64,000 bases of DNA. Origin: Taibaiella sp. (GTDB taxonomy: Bacteria > Bacteroidota > Bacteroidia > Chitinophagales > Chitinophagaceae). Shown piece by piece: positions 1-8,999 of the stretch. Below the pieces are notes generated by a model. That model saw only the letters and a program-made list of their open reading frames with translations. It had not been told where the DNA came from and did not search any database. The translations under genes were made by a program, and so were the position numbers. Numbering within the stretch: position 1 is the first letter of the stretch; every line of letters begins with the position of its first letter. Location: the NCBI GenBank assembly GCA_019638495.1, contig JAHBTQ010000001.1:310001-374000 (forward strand). The letters run 5' to 3'.

Positions 1-1
1 C

Positions 2-2011
2 TCGGCGCAGAAAAAACTGTACCTGTCGCAAAATCCGCGCTGGGAAGAATGGGCTGACTCTCCCCGTGTGCATGCAGTGCCACCTGAATATGCCTCACAG
101 CCGGCCATAATCCTGATGGACGATAATACACTTGACTACAGGCTGGAGGGTGGCCAGGTAGTGAAGCACACAACCCGGCACAGACTTATCAAAGTGCTTG
201 ACGAGCGTGGCGTAGAGGAATTTGACCAGGTGCTGATTCCCCTGGAGCATGGCACACGTGTGCCGGTGATAAAGGCCCGCGTCATATCTCCACAAGGAAA
301 AATAAAGTACTACAACTTTGAGCGCGCGTTCTACTATACCGATGCCGAAGGTCGTTACACTTTCCTATGGCCGCTCGATGGCGTGGAAAAAGGATCGGAG
401 GTAGAATACCTGGTGAAGGAAATAAGCAAGAATGACAACTTCGGCAGGGTTACAGTGCAGTCGACACTGCCGGTGGCAACTAGCCGCTTCCGCCTGTCTT
501 ATCCTAAGAACATGGAGCTGGAAACACGCAGCTTTAATGGTTTCCCCACGGTGAAGCCGCAACTGCAGGACAACAGGATGAAGTATCGCGTGGAATTGTC
601 GAACATTCCTGCCCTGATGCCAGAAAAGGAGAGTTTCTACAACCTGCGCACCATGGCAATGGAGTACAGGATAAGCTACTTCCTCAATGAGAACGGCGAA
701 AAAATAAAGAGAAATTCCTTCGACAGCCTGGCACACAAAATTCACTACCAGAATTACAACTTCACAACGGGCGACCTTGCTGCGGTGAACGAATTCCTGC
801 GTGACCTGGATGTACGTCCGTTTGGCAACGAAGAGGAGAACATTCGCAAAATAGAAAATGGCATAAAGGGCAAGATAACCCTCTATCCGTACGTTGACTT
901 CGAGGAGCGCAAAGAAGTGCTTGCTACAGATCATATCCGTTCTATGTCAGTCTACTCAGCCGGCTATGACGATGAAAAGAGCACACTTGACACTGTGATA
1001 TCTAAGAGCGCAGGCAGCTACAAGAGCTACATAAAGCTGTTTGCCGCCTGCCTTACACAAGCCGGCATAAGGCATGAAATAGGCTGGGGCTGGGACAGGA
1101 CCCACTATCGCCGTGACCTGAACTTCGAAAGCTGGATGGGCCTTACTAAGACACTCATTTATTTTCCTGACCTGAAGAAGTATCTCGCCCCTACAGAGAT
1201 ATACCTGCGCTATCCTGTGATACCGTCAGAGGTGGCCGGCAGCAAGGGCGTGTTTGATGCAATTCCACCTCGTGGCAAGGTAACAGGACGCCTATACCAC
1301 ATACACAACATTAACCCGCTCACAGCAAAGGACAACCGTCACGACATTACCGCCTCCGTATCGTTTAACAAGGCTATGGATGCCAAGGTGGACCTGGCGC
1401 ACGAGTGGACGGGATATGCATCAGCCGGTATACGCGAAGAGCTACCGTTTGTGCGTAAAGAAAACATGAAGAAGTATGCCGCTGATCTGCTAGAGGTAAC
1501 AGACAATCCGGAAGACATTACCAGCTATAGCTTCACAAATGATGACCCGGCCACCGCTGCCGGCAAGCCACTGACGCTCTATGCATCAGTAAACAGCACT
1601 ACACTGGTAAACAAGGCAAGCTCAAAGTACCTGATCAATGTGGGCAAACTGATAGGTGCACAGCAGACGCTTTTTGACGAAAAGCAGCGCACGCTGCCGG
1701 TAGACATTGACTACCCTAATGCTGCACGCCACACCATAACCATCAACATTCCACGTGGTTACAAAATTGCCAATCCTGAGGTGCTGCGTATGAGTGCCGA
1801 CTACCTGAATGGCGAACTGGAAAAGGTGATCAACTTCTCGTCAGACTACAAGCTGATACGTGATGCAAAGAATGGCGACCGCCTGGTGATAACTGTGCGT
1901 GAGTCTTATTCGCAACTGCACTTCCCGCTCATAGAATACCAGCGCTACCGCAAGGTATTTGATGCAGCGGCAGACTTCAACAACCTGGCGTTGGTGATGG
2001 TAAGGAAATAG
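2..2011 (+). CDS. DUF3857/transglutaminase-like protein, 5' end outside window
   Basis: The frame is already open at the left edge, so the true start lies upstream; 669 residues are visible. Visible residues about 35-190 look like a DUF3857 domain (for example YRLEGGQVVKHTTRH and GKIKYYNFERAFYY), and about 300-410 like a transglutaminase-like core, a pairing frequent in envelope proteins of Bacteroidota. The Cys-His-Asp triad expected in that fold is not visible: the Cys region reads AGSYKSY, the His region NFESWMG and the Asp region YLAPT. The protein is therefore probably a non-catalytic scaffold or binding protein (inference). The C-terminal 200 residues are a further beta-rich region. An intrinsic terminator follows 20 bases after the stop. 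A GTG at 68 could be called a start, but nothing marks it as real. Confidence 0.75.
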   Translation, partial: SAQKKLYLSQNPRWEEWADSPRVHAVPPEYASQPAIILMDDNTLDYRLEGGQVVKHTTRHRLIKVLDERGVEEFDQVLIPLEHGTRVPVIKARVISPQGKIKYYNFERAFYYTDAEGRYTFLWPLDGVEKGSEVEYLVKEISKNDNFGRVTVQSTLPVATSRFRLSYPKNMELETRSFNGFPTVKPQLQDNRMKYRVELSNIPALMPEKESFYNLRTMAMEYRISYFLNENGEKIKRNSFDSLAHKIHYQNYNFTTGDLAAVNEFLRDLDVRPFGNEEENIRKIENGIKGKITLYPYVDFEERKEVLATDHIRSMSVYSAGYDDEKSTLDTVISKSAGSYKSYIKLFAACLTQAGIRHEIGWGWDRTHYRRDLNFESWMGLTKTLIYFPDLKKYLAPTEIYLRYPVIPSEVAGSKGVFDAIPPRGKVTGRLYHIHNINPLTAKDNRHDITASVSFNKAMDAKVDLAHEWTGYASAGIREELPFVRKENMKKYAADLLEVTDNPEDITSYSFTNDDPATAAGKPLTLYASVNSTTLVNKASSKYLINVGKLIGAQQTLFDEKQRTLPVDIDYPNAARHTITINIPRGYKIANPEVLRMSADYLNGELEKVINFSSDYKLIRDAKNGDRLVITVRESYSQLHFPLIEYQRYRKVFDAAADFNNLALVMVRK

Positions 2012-2030
2012 ATCTGCATAAGTTTTTGCA

Positions 2031-2059
2031 AGCCCCTGCACACCAGCGGGGGCTTTTTT
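2031..2059 (+). terminator. Intrinsic terminator of the DUF3857 gene
   Basis: A GC-rich stem pairs 2031-2039 with 2046-2054 (one G-U pair), and a T-run at 2054-2059 follows on the plus strand. It ends at the stop of the convergent VOC gene. The reverse strand has no T-run after the stem, so it acts in one direction. Confidence 0.8.
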
Positions 2060-2480
2060 ATTGCTGTGCTTTACCCTTGTCGAAGTGCAGCAACCAGCGG
2101 TTGCCATACCTGTCTATAAGATCGCCGAAAAGTGCTCCCCAAAAAGAAGTTTCCAATTTGTGCGTCTTCTGGCCGCCTTCCGAAAGTCTTGTATAGCAGT
2201 CAACTATCTCTTCTTCGCTGTCACAATCCAGCATTAGTGAAACAGCATTGCCTATTGCCAGTCCTTCGTCGGCTACCATATCAGACCCCATAAGCGTGAG
2301 GCCACCGCGGATAAGTGTGCTATGTAGAATGCAGTCTTTCATGTCGGCAGGCATAGCACCTGCCAGCGGCGAATCGCCGATAGCCTGCAATGTAAGCTCG
2401 CCACCCAGGCAGTCCTTATAAAATGTCATTGCTTCGCGGCAGTTTCCACTGAAGGTGAGGTATGAAATTATCTTAGACAT
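2058..2480 (-). CDS. VOC family (PhnB-like) protein
   Basis: A 140-residue protein of the vicinal-oxygen-chelate fold, PhnB-like/3-demethylubiquinone-methyltransferase-like branch. The start is marked by ISYLTFSGNCREAMTFYKDCLGG, split here as ISYLTFSGNCREA and MTFYKDCLGG, and the C-terminus carries the typical WGALFGDLIDRYGNRW pattern. Length agrees with this family (about 135-160). The ATG at 2480 is chosen because the family motif begins within four residues; the frame continues 25 codons upstream without family similarity. Members of this branch often lack a proven substrate; some bind small molecules or metals. It is convergent with the upstream gene and divergent from the GlxA regulator at 2628. 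The function in the cell cannot be told from sequence. Confidence 0.8.
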   Translation of the reverse strand: MSKIISYLTFSGNCREAMTFYKDCLGGELTLQAIGDSPLAGAMPADMKDCILHSTLIRGGLTLMGSDMVADEGLAIGNAVSLMLDCDSEEEIVDCYTRLSEGGQKTHKLETSFWGALFGDLIDRYGNRWLLHFDKGKAQQ

Positions 2481-2568
2481 AACGCATTGGTTGTTCGTTG
2501 CGGGATACAATTGCAAAAGTGCATACATCCAATTACAAGCAGAGTCGGCAAACACGACAGATAAAGGG

Positions 2569-2600
2569 GTTGAAAACGACGATACATATACCTACTTTTA
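2569..2600 (+). promoter_or_regulatory. Bacteroidota-type promoter for the GlxA regulator
   Basis: GTTG at 2569-2572 is followed after 20 bases by TACTTTTA at 2593-2600, which is 7 of 8 against the TAnnTTTG -7 consensus. The ATG is 27 bases downstream. Confidence 0.4.
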
Positions 2601-2627
2601 CATTTCTATTATTGCCAAATCATCCAA

Positions 2628-3608
2628 ATGAAAAACATTGCTATCCTGGTGCCGGAGACGGCCGTCATTGAGGCCATTGCCGACCCCAACTACATGTTCA
2701 AAGCGGCCAACCAGTTCCTGGAAGTATCCGGGAAAGAGCCGCTCTTTAACGTGAAGCTGGTGGCAGCGAAAAAAGAGATCAAGCTGGAAAACAGCCTTTT
2801 CTCCGTACATGCAGACATGCTGCTGGATGAAGTAAGCGCTACCGACCTGGTGTTCATCCCTGCAATAAGCGGCGATGTGCGCCGTGCGGTGGAAGCAAAC
2901 AAAGAACTGCTGCCGTGGATAGTGGACAAGTATGCAAAAGGGGCTGAGGTGGCCTCGCTGTGCATTGGCGCCTTCCTGCTGGCAGCTACCGGCCTTCTGA
3001 ATGGCAAGAAATGCTCTACTCACTGGAACGCAGCAAATGAGTTCAGGAATATGTTTCCGGATGTGGAACTGGTAGATGGCAGCATCATAACTGAAGAGAA
3101 CGGTATTTACTCCAGCGGCGGTGCAAACTCGTACTGGAACCTGCTACTGTACCTGCTGGAAAAATATACTGACCGCGACACAGCTATACTGGCATCCAAA
3201 TATTTTGCGGTAGACATAGACCGAAACAGCCAGGCTTCCTTCATGATGTTTGAAGGGCAGAAGAACCACAACGACCCGGAGATAATCAAAGCGCAGGAGT
3301 TCATTGAGAAGAACTTCCAGGAGCGCATAAGTGTGGACCAGCTTGCTGATATGCTGGCAATAGGCCGTCGCAGCTTTGAGCGGCGCTTTAAGAAGGCCAC
3401 TGACAACACCGTAGTAGAATACATGCAGCGGGTGAAGATAGAAGCAGCTAAACGCAGTTTTGAGCGAAGCCGCAAGAACATTAACGAGGTGATGTATGAC
3501 GTAGGTTATACCGACACCAAGGCATTCCGTACCATCTTCAAGAAGATAACAGGACTGACGCCGATAGAGTACCGGAACAAATACAAGAAAGAACCCGCAA
3601 TGGCTTAA
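2628..3608 (+). CDS. GlxA family transcriptional regulator (DJ-1/PfpI + AraC HTH)
   Basis: A 326-residue regulator with two domains. Residues 1-170 form a DJ-1/PfpI (class I amidotransferase-like) sensor domain with a nucleophile-elbow cysteine at Cys112 (VASLCIGAFLL). Residues about 222-320 form the AraC-type double helix-turn-helix (ISVDQLADMLAIGRRSFERRF, shown here as ISVDQLADML and IGRRSFERRF; ending VGYTDTKAFRTIFKKITGLTP). This arrangement is the GlxA family, whose members usually activate or repress neighbouring or metabolic genes after binding a small ligand. Length is standard. The stop overlaps the stop of the convergent deacetylase by four bases. The target genes are not known; the divergent VOC gene is one candidate by position. 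Confidence 0.9.
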   Translation: MKNIAILVPETAVIEAIADPNYMFKAANQFLEVSGKEPLFNVKLVAAKKEIKLENSLFSVHADMLLDEVSATDLVFIPAISGDVRRAVEANKELLPWIVDKYAKGAEVASLCIGAFLLAATGLLNGKKCSTHWNAANEFRNMFPDVELVDGSIITEENGIYSSGGANSYWNLLLYLLEKYTDRDTAILASKYFAVDIDRNSQASFMMFEGQKNHNDPEIIKAQEFIEKNFQERISVDQLADMLAIGRRSFERRFKKATDNTVVEYMQRVKIEAAKRSFERSRKNINEVMYDVGYTDTKAFRTIFKKITGLTPIEYRNKYKKEPAMA

Positions 3609-5521
3609 TGCTGCAGAAAGGGTATTTCAAGATTTCCGGAAAAAGACTGCACTACCACTTTGCTTCCTTGCTGGCTAACACCCGGCAGGCTTCCCTGGAG
3701 CGACCATGACGCAGGCACCTGGATAGTAAGCCCCTTCACCTCGCCGCTACCAGGTGGTGTGGATAGTGTGACCACATACCCTTTGTCGTGCGTGACGACC
3801 GAAAGATGTACGTCATACCGCGATCGCCACCAATCACAGTAGTCGCCAAGTGTACTGAATGATGCTATGTCCCGGCAGGCATTAATGAGCTTTTCCTCGA
3901 AGGCAAATTTCTGGCCAATGATGTCGGTGTGTATCAGCACATTCATGACCCCACCATAAGATGAAAGGTGACGGGCAAGCAACATGCAACTGTCGAAACG
4001 CTGCAACATAGGCAAACCTCTTTCGTCCTCCACGGCCACGGGCACTTCCAACACGTCCGTTTCCTGGTCGCCTGCGCGATCATACATAAGCCGGTAAGGA
4101 AGATAGGTCTGTGCATCGCCCGCAGTAAGCGACGAGCTATTGACATAACCCGTAGCTACGAGGGCTTGTGGCAAAGCAGACGGGTATTGAAGGTGCCCGG
4201 GCCTGAAAGAGCGTACGATGGTGCCCGGTGCAAAATGTTCCAGCAGGAACTTACTCACCCGCAGCTCGCCCAGTATTGAACCATTGTAGGTTACGAGGCG
4301 CTCCTTTACAAATGGCGTGTAGCTGGGATATTGCTCCTTGCCTGTACCCATGGGGAACTTAGAGAAAACCTTAGAGTGGGCTACAGAGTGACTGGCCACT
4401 TCCATGCCTGCATCCTGTACCTGGTGCAGATAAGTGATGTTGCTGTCTTTGAAAAAGATATCATCGTTCCAGTCCTTTACATACTTGGTTTGGATAAAGT
4501 AGGTAGCTTTCACACCGTTTGCCTTCTCCATCCCGGCATAGAGGGCTGCGTTCACTATAGATCTGGTGAAGTCGATATCGTGAGTGAGGAGAATAGTGAA
4601 GCTCTTCCCACCCGGCGTAGGGCATAAGGTCACTGCTTCTCCATTCCTGAATGAATATATCTCCTTCAGCATTCGTAGCAAAATATCAACGCCACCATCA
4701 TACACGTTTACATACGCACGTGTATTGTCCGGCCCGCGGCCGTTCATGTTTCGGAGGAAATAGTTGCCCAGATCAAAGCCAATGGCAAAAGCATGACCCA
4801 CGCCATAGTCTTTGTAAACAAGGCAGGAAGTGGTGTCCTCAAACCCGATGATGGGGTGGCGTGCGTGCGTGTATCCCACGCCGGGCATGGTATCGCGGCC
4901 CGTGTTTGAGGAGAGGAGTATCTCGCTATTGATGGCTCCGGAGAATATACTATCAAACATGGGGAAACCGGTGCCTTGACGGAGTTGCAGGCTCTTATGC
5001 GAGCGGGCAGGCACAATATCATCGTAATCAAACACCTCATTAAGCCCGCCGCCATAAACATTGGTAGCGAGCAAGGTGCCACCGTTTCGCGGGATGGCAG
5101 CGATTGCCTTTAGCTCGTCCATACTGAGCACCTTGCCGGAAACAAAGGGATAGACAAACACCACCTTGTGTTTCAATGCAGCCTGCACATCGCGCGTGAT
5201 AACAAATGGCACACCAATCGATTTGAGCCCATGTACCAGGCCTATCCATTGCGACTGTGTATCTGTGAGCAGGATGGCCATGGCGGAAGGGCAGTCAAAA
5301 TCATACTCTCGCCACGACGGCACATGTCCCTTATGGATAACAGATACTTCCTGCGGCCCCGCAACATCCGGGAATATAAACAGATTTGCCGCAGGTACCT
5401 TGTACTCCCGATCATCATGAGGCAATAGGTATTTGCGTACACCCCATATGCATAGGAGCAACACCAACAGTTGCAGCAAAAGCCCACGCCTGGTCCTGAA
5501 CAGAAATTCTTTCATAGACAA
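3605..5521 (-). CDS. Membrane-anchored polysaccharide deacetylase (NodB-like)
   Basis: A 638-residue protein with one N-terminal membrane segment (about residues 13-30, RGLLLQLLVLLLCIWGV). A middle region, about 50-290, is alpha/beta and resembles class I amidotransferase-like or trimerisation domains. A NodB-type deacetylase domain spans about 308-480: motif 1 is LLTHDIDF, with the catalytic and metal Asp pair, motif 2 is ASHSVAHSK (HxxxH), and FRPGHLQYP is a later motif. A beta-rich tail follows. The family removes acetyl groups from N-acetylated sugars in cell-wall or exopolysaccharide chains. The anchor and fold suggest action in the periplasm. It is separated by 27 bases from the upstream helicase on the same strand, but they are unlikely to share a role. 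Confidence 0.8.
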   Translation of the reverse strand: MSMKEFLFRTRRGLLLQLLVLLLCIWGVRKYLLPHDDREYKVPAANLFIFPDVAGPQEVSVIHKGHVPSWREYDFDCPSAMAILLTDTQSQWIGLVHGLKSIGVPFVITRDVQAALKHKVVFVYPFVSGKVLSMDELKAIAAIPRNGGTLLATNVYGGGLNEVFDYDDIVPARSHKSLQLRQGTGFPMFDSIFSGAINSEILLSSNTGRDTMPGVGYTHARHPIIGFEDTTSCLVYKDYGVGHAFAIGFDLGNYFLRNMNGRGPDNTRAYVNVYDGGVDILLRMLKEIYSFRNGEAVTLCPTPGGKSFTILLTHDIDFTRSIVNAALYAGMEKANGVKATYFIQTKYVKDWNDDIFFKDSNITYLHQVQDAGMEVASHSVAHSKVFSKFPMGTGKEQYPSYTPFVKERLVTYNGSILGELRVSKFLLEHFAPGTIVRSFRPGHLQYPSALPQALVATGYVNSSSLTAGDAQTYLPYRLMYDRAGDQETDVLEVPVAVEDERGLPMLQRFDSCMLLARHLSSYGGVMNVLIHTDIIGQKFAFEEKLINACRDIASFSTLGDYCDWWRSRYDVHLSVVTHDKGYVVTLSTPPGSGEVKGLTIQVPASWSLQGSLPGVSQQGSKVVVQSFSGNLEIPFLQH

Positions 5522-5548
5522 TTATAAAGATAGATACGTTTAGGCGTT

Positions 5549-7462
5549 CTAAGCATACCCCTCTTCCCATGCACTGCGATAGGCACCGTGCTCTTCGGCA
5601 TAGGTAATAAGGTTTGCATAGAAATCGTTTGCCGAAAGCGTGGCGCTATCCCCTATGATTACCAGCTTCTTCCGTGCGCGGGTCATGGCCACATTCATAC
5701 GGCGGGTATCTGCGAGAAAACCTACAACATTGTCGCTATTGCTGCGCACCATGCTCAGGTACACAATGTCGCGCTCCTGCCCCTGGAAGCTATCTATGGT
5801 ATTGACCGTGATTCTGTGTCTATACGGTTGCAGCTCCGGTGCGTGTTCCAGAAGTTCCTTCAATACGAATAGCTGTTCCCGGTATGGAGAAATGACACCA
5901 ACGGACGGAAACTGCTCCGGCGCATAATGCCGGGCAAGCGCCTGCACAGATGCCGACAGGTGCTTAATGAGAAATGCAGCCTCCTCGGGATTGGAAATGC
6001 TGGTCTGCTCGTTCTTCTCCTCAAATCCGCAGCCGGCAGTATCTATGAACAACATGGGCACATCCTCACTGTGTACCAAATGTGAAGCGACAGACTCATG
6101 CGCTTGCAGCTTATCGTTGTAGAATACGCGAGAAGAGTAGCCCATAATACGCTCATGCATACGGTACTGTTGCTGCAACAGCACGACTGCCTGTGGGTGC
6201 AAACGAACACATTTCTCCATCAGCGTCTCTGAAAGCCCGCCACGCGCGGCGGCATCTGATTTTATGGTAGGTGGCAACTGGCAGTGGTCGCCGGCAAGTA
6301 TTACACGCTTGCCCTTCAGTATAGGTATCCAGCAGGCGGGCTCCAGCGCCTGGCCCGCCTCGTCTATCACCACGGTTTTGTACTCCAGGTCGCGGACGGT
6401 ATAGTGATTAGCGCCTACAAGTGTGGCTGTGACCACCTGGGCCTTGCTTACGATGTCGCCGGTAATGTATTGCTCCATGCGGCCAACCTCCTTCATAATC
6501 TTATTTGCTTCGTCAAAGAGCGCTTTGCGTTGTTCTCGTTCTGACTTACCGAAGTTGCGCTTGTACTTATGGGCCATGTCCCGGAACTCAGATGCCTGCT
6601 TCTTCAGCCGCTTTATCTCCTTTGTGGTCGCATGAGCAGACATTCTGCTATCCAGCGTGAGTGCAGTGAGCTCTTCCGACACCCTGGCAGGGTTACCTAC
6701 TCGCAGCACATTTAGCCCGGCGGCAGCCAGCCTTTCGCTCAGCAGGTCTACCGCGGCATTGCTGGGCGCGGTAACCAGCACCCGATCGTCGCCTCGTTTC
6801 ACCAGTTCCAGTATGGCCTGAACCAGAGTAGTAGTTTTTCCGGTTCCGGGTGGGCCATGCACTATGGCCACATCCTGCGCCTGTACGATCTTGCGGACTG
6901 CCTCATTCTGAATCTCATTGAGACGTGCATTGTACCCTACCTGCTCATCTTCATTGAAGGATGGTTCCTTCGTACCTGTCAGCACACCTATGAGCCTTTG
7001 TTTGTCGCGCTCCCGCGTGTCGGCATAAGCTTGCGCCTTTTTCAACGCGGCCTCCATCTCGTCATAACTGGTATCGTCAAAAAGCAAGTCGACACCAAGC
7101 TTGCCATTATCGGCCCAGTCGGGAAGTTCGTCTGTTCGGAAAGATATCTTCAGCCGGTTTCCGGAGGAATGGGTTATTGTGCCTTCTATATGGTCGTTCT
7201 GCCTGTCGTGATTGGAGAACAACATGGCCGACGCACCAAACCGTAGCTGATGCGCAATGTCGGTATGCGTGGTTCGCTCCAGCTCTACAGTGATGTACTC
7301 AGCTTTACTCAGCTCCGAGCCGCGGATGGCTACGGGGTACCAGGCTACGCCATTTGCCCGTCGCTCTGCCACGGACGAAGACTGCATAAGTTCGAGCCAC
7401 GCACGCTTATCTTCATCCCGCTCCAGTTTCAGCAACTCCAGCAGTCGCTTAAAATAATCCAT
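5549..7462 (-). CDS. SF1B DNA/RNA helicase (UPF1/IGHMBP2-like AAA protein)
   Basis: A superfamily 1B helicase of 637 residues. Walker A is GPPGTGKTTT (near residue 202), Walker B/motif II is VIDEAGQALEP (near 362), and the C-terminal RecA lobe has the QQQYRMHERI, NTIDSFQGQERD and TRRMNVAMTRARKKL motifs typical of the UPF1/SMUBP-2 branch. The N-terminal 180 residues are a beta-barrel-like region as in IGHMBP2. In bacteria these proteins are usually annotated as AAA-domain helicases of unknown substrate. The ATG at 7462 is preferred to a TTG two codons upstream. It lies 24 bases after the end of hemN on the same strand and may be co-transcribed with it. Confidence 0.88.
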   Translation of the reverse strand: MDYFKRLLELLKLERDEDKRAWLELMQSSSVAERRANGVAWYPVAIRGSELSKAEYITVELERTTHTDIAHQLRFGASAMLFSNHDRQNDHIEGTITHSSGNRLKISFRTDELPDWADNGKLGVDLLFDDTSYDEMEAALKKAQAYADTRERDKQRLIGVLTGTKEPSFNEDEQVGYNARLNEIQNEAVRKIVQAQDVAIVHGPPGTGKTTTLVQAILELVKRGDDRVLVTAPSNAAVDLLSERLAAAGLNVLRVGNPARVSEELTALTLDSRMSAHATTKEIKRLKKQASEFRDMAHKYKRNFGKSEREQRKALFDEANKIMKEVGRMEQYITGDIVSKAQVVTATLVGANHYTVRDLEYKTVVIDEAGQALEPACWIPILKGKRVILAGDHCQLPPTIKSDAAARGGLSETLMEKCVRLHPQAVVLLQQQYRMHERIMGYSSRVFYNDKLQAHESVASHLVHSEDVPMLFIDTAGCGFEEKNEQTSISNPEEAAFLIKHLSASVQALARHYAPEQFPSVGVISPYREQLFVLKELLEHAPELQPYRHRITVNTIDSFQGQERDIVYLSMVRSNSDNVVGFLADTRRMNVAMTRARKKLVIIGDSATLSANDFYANLITYAEEHGAYRSAWEEGYA

Positions 7463-7486
7463 GCGCAAATGTAGCGGATGGCTGCC

Positions 7487-8848
7487 TTATACTGCCTTGC
7501 TGAATCGCCTTTCGCTGTTGTTTCGCCGGTCGCGCGCGAGGTACAGATCGAACGAAGATGCAATATTGCGGATAAAGTTCTTACCGGTCGGCGTTACGGT
7601 TACTGTGTTTTCGTCAATCTCTACCAGGCCGTCGCGCTGCAGTGCAAGCAAAGACATCATGCTATTCTCAAAAACAGCTTCTTCGTCCTGCGGCAGGAAT
7701 CTCGCATAACCTTTGCAACTAATATCGGTGATGTAACGGCCAAACCTCCTGTCCTCTTCTGTGAGGAAGATACCCTTCACGACTGCTGACGTACCGGCAT
7801 TCACCGCGCTGTAGTAGTTGTGTATCGTCTTGTCGTTCTGTACATGTGCGCCGGGTGTGGTGCTGATAGCAGATACACCCAGGCCAAGGAGAATATCAGT
7901 CTTGTGTATGGTATAACCCATAAAATTCCTGTGGAGCGTACCTGAAACTTTTGCCTGGTAAAGACTGTCGGACTCGAGGGCAAAGTGGTCCATGCCCACA
8001 TCGTGATAGCCGGCATCCTGTAAAAGTCGTTTTCCGGCCAGGTACAGGGCTAACTTCTGTTCTGCAGATGGCAGGTCGCCTTCGTCGAACAACCGTTGCC
8101 CCTTGCTGGTCCATGGCACATGCGCATAGCTGTAAAAGGCGATACGGTCGGGCCTCAAGGTAATAACCTGTTCAAATGTTGCTTGTATGCTCCCGACCGT
8201 CTGCAAAGGCAGGCCATATATCAGGTCGAAATTGACAGAGGTGTAGCCGATCTCACGAGCCTGTTCTGTAACGCGCTTTACATTTTCAAAGGGTTGAACA
8301 CGATTGATAATCAGTTGAACACGCGGATCATTGTCCTGAACGCCGAAGCTCACGCGGCGGAAGCCAAGATCGTACAAGGCCAGTAGATGTTCCTTTGTGG
8401 TATTGTTTGGGTGCCCCTCAAAGCTGAACTCATGCTCATCGTGTAGCTCACATGACAGTAGAATAGGCTGTAACAACTTTGCGAGATTGGCAGGCGAAAA
8501 GAAGGTAGGTGTGCCGCCACCCAGATGCAGCTCCCGCACAAGTGGCATGCTCATAAGGCTACGGTACATTTCCCATTCGGCATGGACAGCCGCAATGTAT
8601 TCGTCTTCTACACCATGATTGGTTGTGATCTTCTTGTTGCAGCCGCAATAGGTGCAAAGCGATTCGCAGAAAGGCAAGTGAATGTACAAGCTGATACCGC
8701 GCTCTGGGTGCGACTGGTCCACGTCTTTTGCGAATACCTGGAGCCATTCCTTTGCGTCAATTCCCTCGTGCCAGTAGGGTACTGTGGGGTAACTGGTGTA
8801 CCGTGGCACAGGTACGTTGTACTTTGCTAAAAGTTCGTTTTCCTTCAT
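7487..8848 (-). CDS. hemN: Oxygen-independent coproporphyrinogen III dehydrogenase
   Basis: A radical SAM enzyme of 453 residues that converts coproporphyrinogen III to protoporphyrinogen IX in heme synthesis without oxygen. The radical-SAM cluster motif is C61-x3-C65-x2-C68 followed by Gly-Cys (FCESLCTYCGCNKK); the CxxxCxxCxC arrangement separates true HemN from HemW. ELHLGGGTPTF is the GGGTP motif and the C-terminal HemN domain is present. The ATG at 8848 is taken, one codon after a GTG. A TATTTTTG -7-like element lies at 8867-8874 on this strand. It precedes the SF1B helicase on the same strand. Confidence 0.93.
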   Translation of the reverse strand: MKENELLAKYNVPVPRYTSYPTVPYWHEGIDAKEWLQVFAKDVDQSHPERGISLYIHLPFCESLCTYCGCNKKITTNHGVEDEYIAAVHAEWEMYRSLMSMPLVRELHLGGGTPTFFSPANLAKLLQPILLSCELHDEHEFSFEGHPNNTTKEHLLALYDLGFRRVSFGVQDNDPRVQLIINRVQPFENVKRVTEQAREIGYTSVNFDLIYGLPLQTVGSIQATFEQVITLRPDRIAFYSYAHVPWTSKGQRLFDEGDLPSAEQKLALYLAGKRLLQDAGYHDVGMDHFALESDSLYQAKVSGTLHRNFMGYTIHKTDILLGLGVSAISTTPGAHVQNDKTIHNYYSAVNAGTSAVVKGIFLTEEDRRFGRYITDISCKGYARFLPQDEEAVFENSMMSLLALQRDGLVEIDENTVTVTPTGKNFIRNIASSFDLYLARDRRNNSERRFSKAV

Positions 8849-8999
8849 CACTCACCAGAGTTTTGACAAAAATATTCATGCGACGTCCGGCACTGACTGA
8901 CGAAAATCATAAAACAGCCTGATACTGCTACTATAAACGTGTAACACACAGACCGGTCAATTCAGTAATTTTAACGTAAACTGCCCAACCCCCAAAGAC

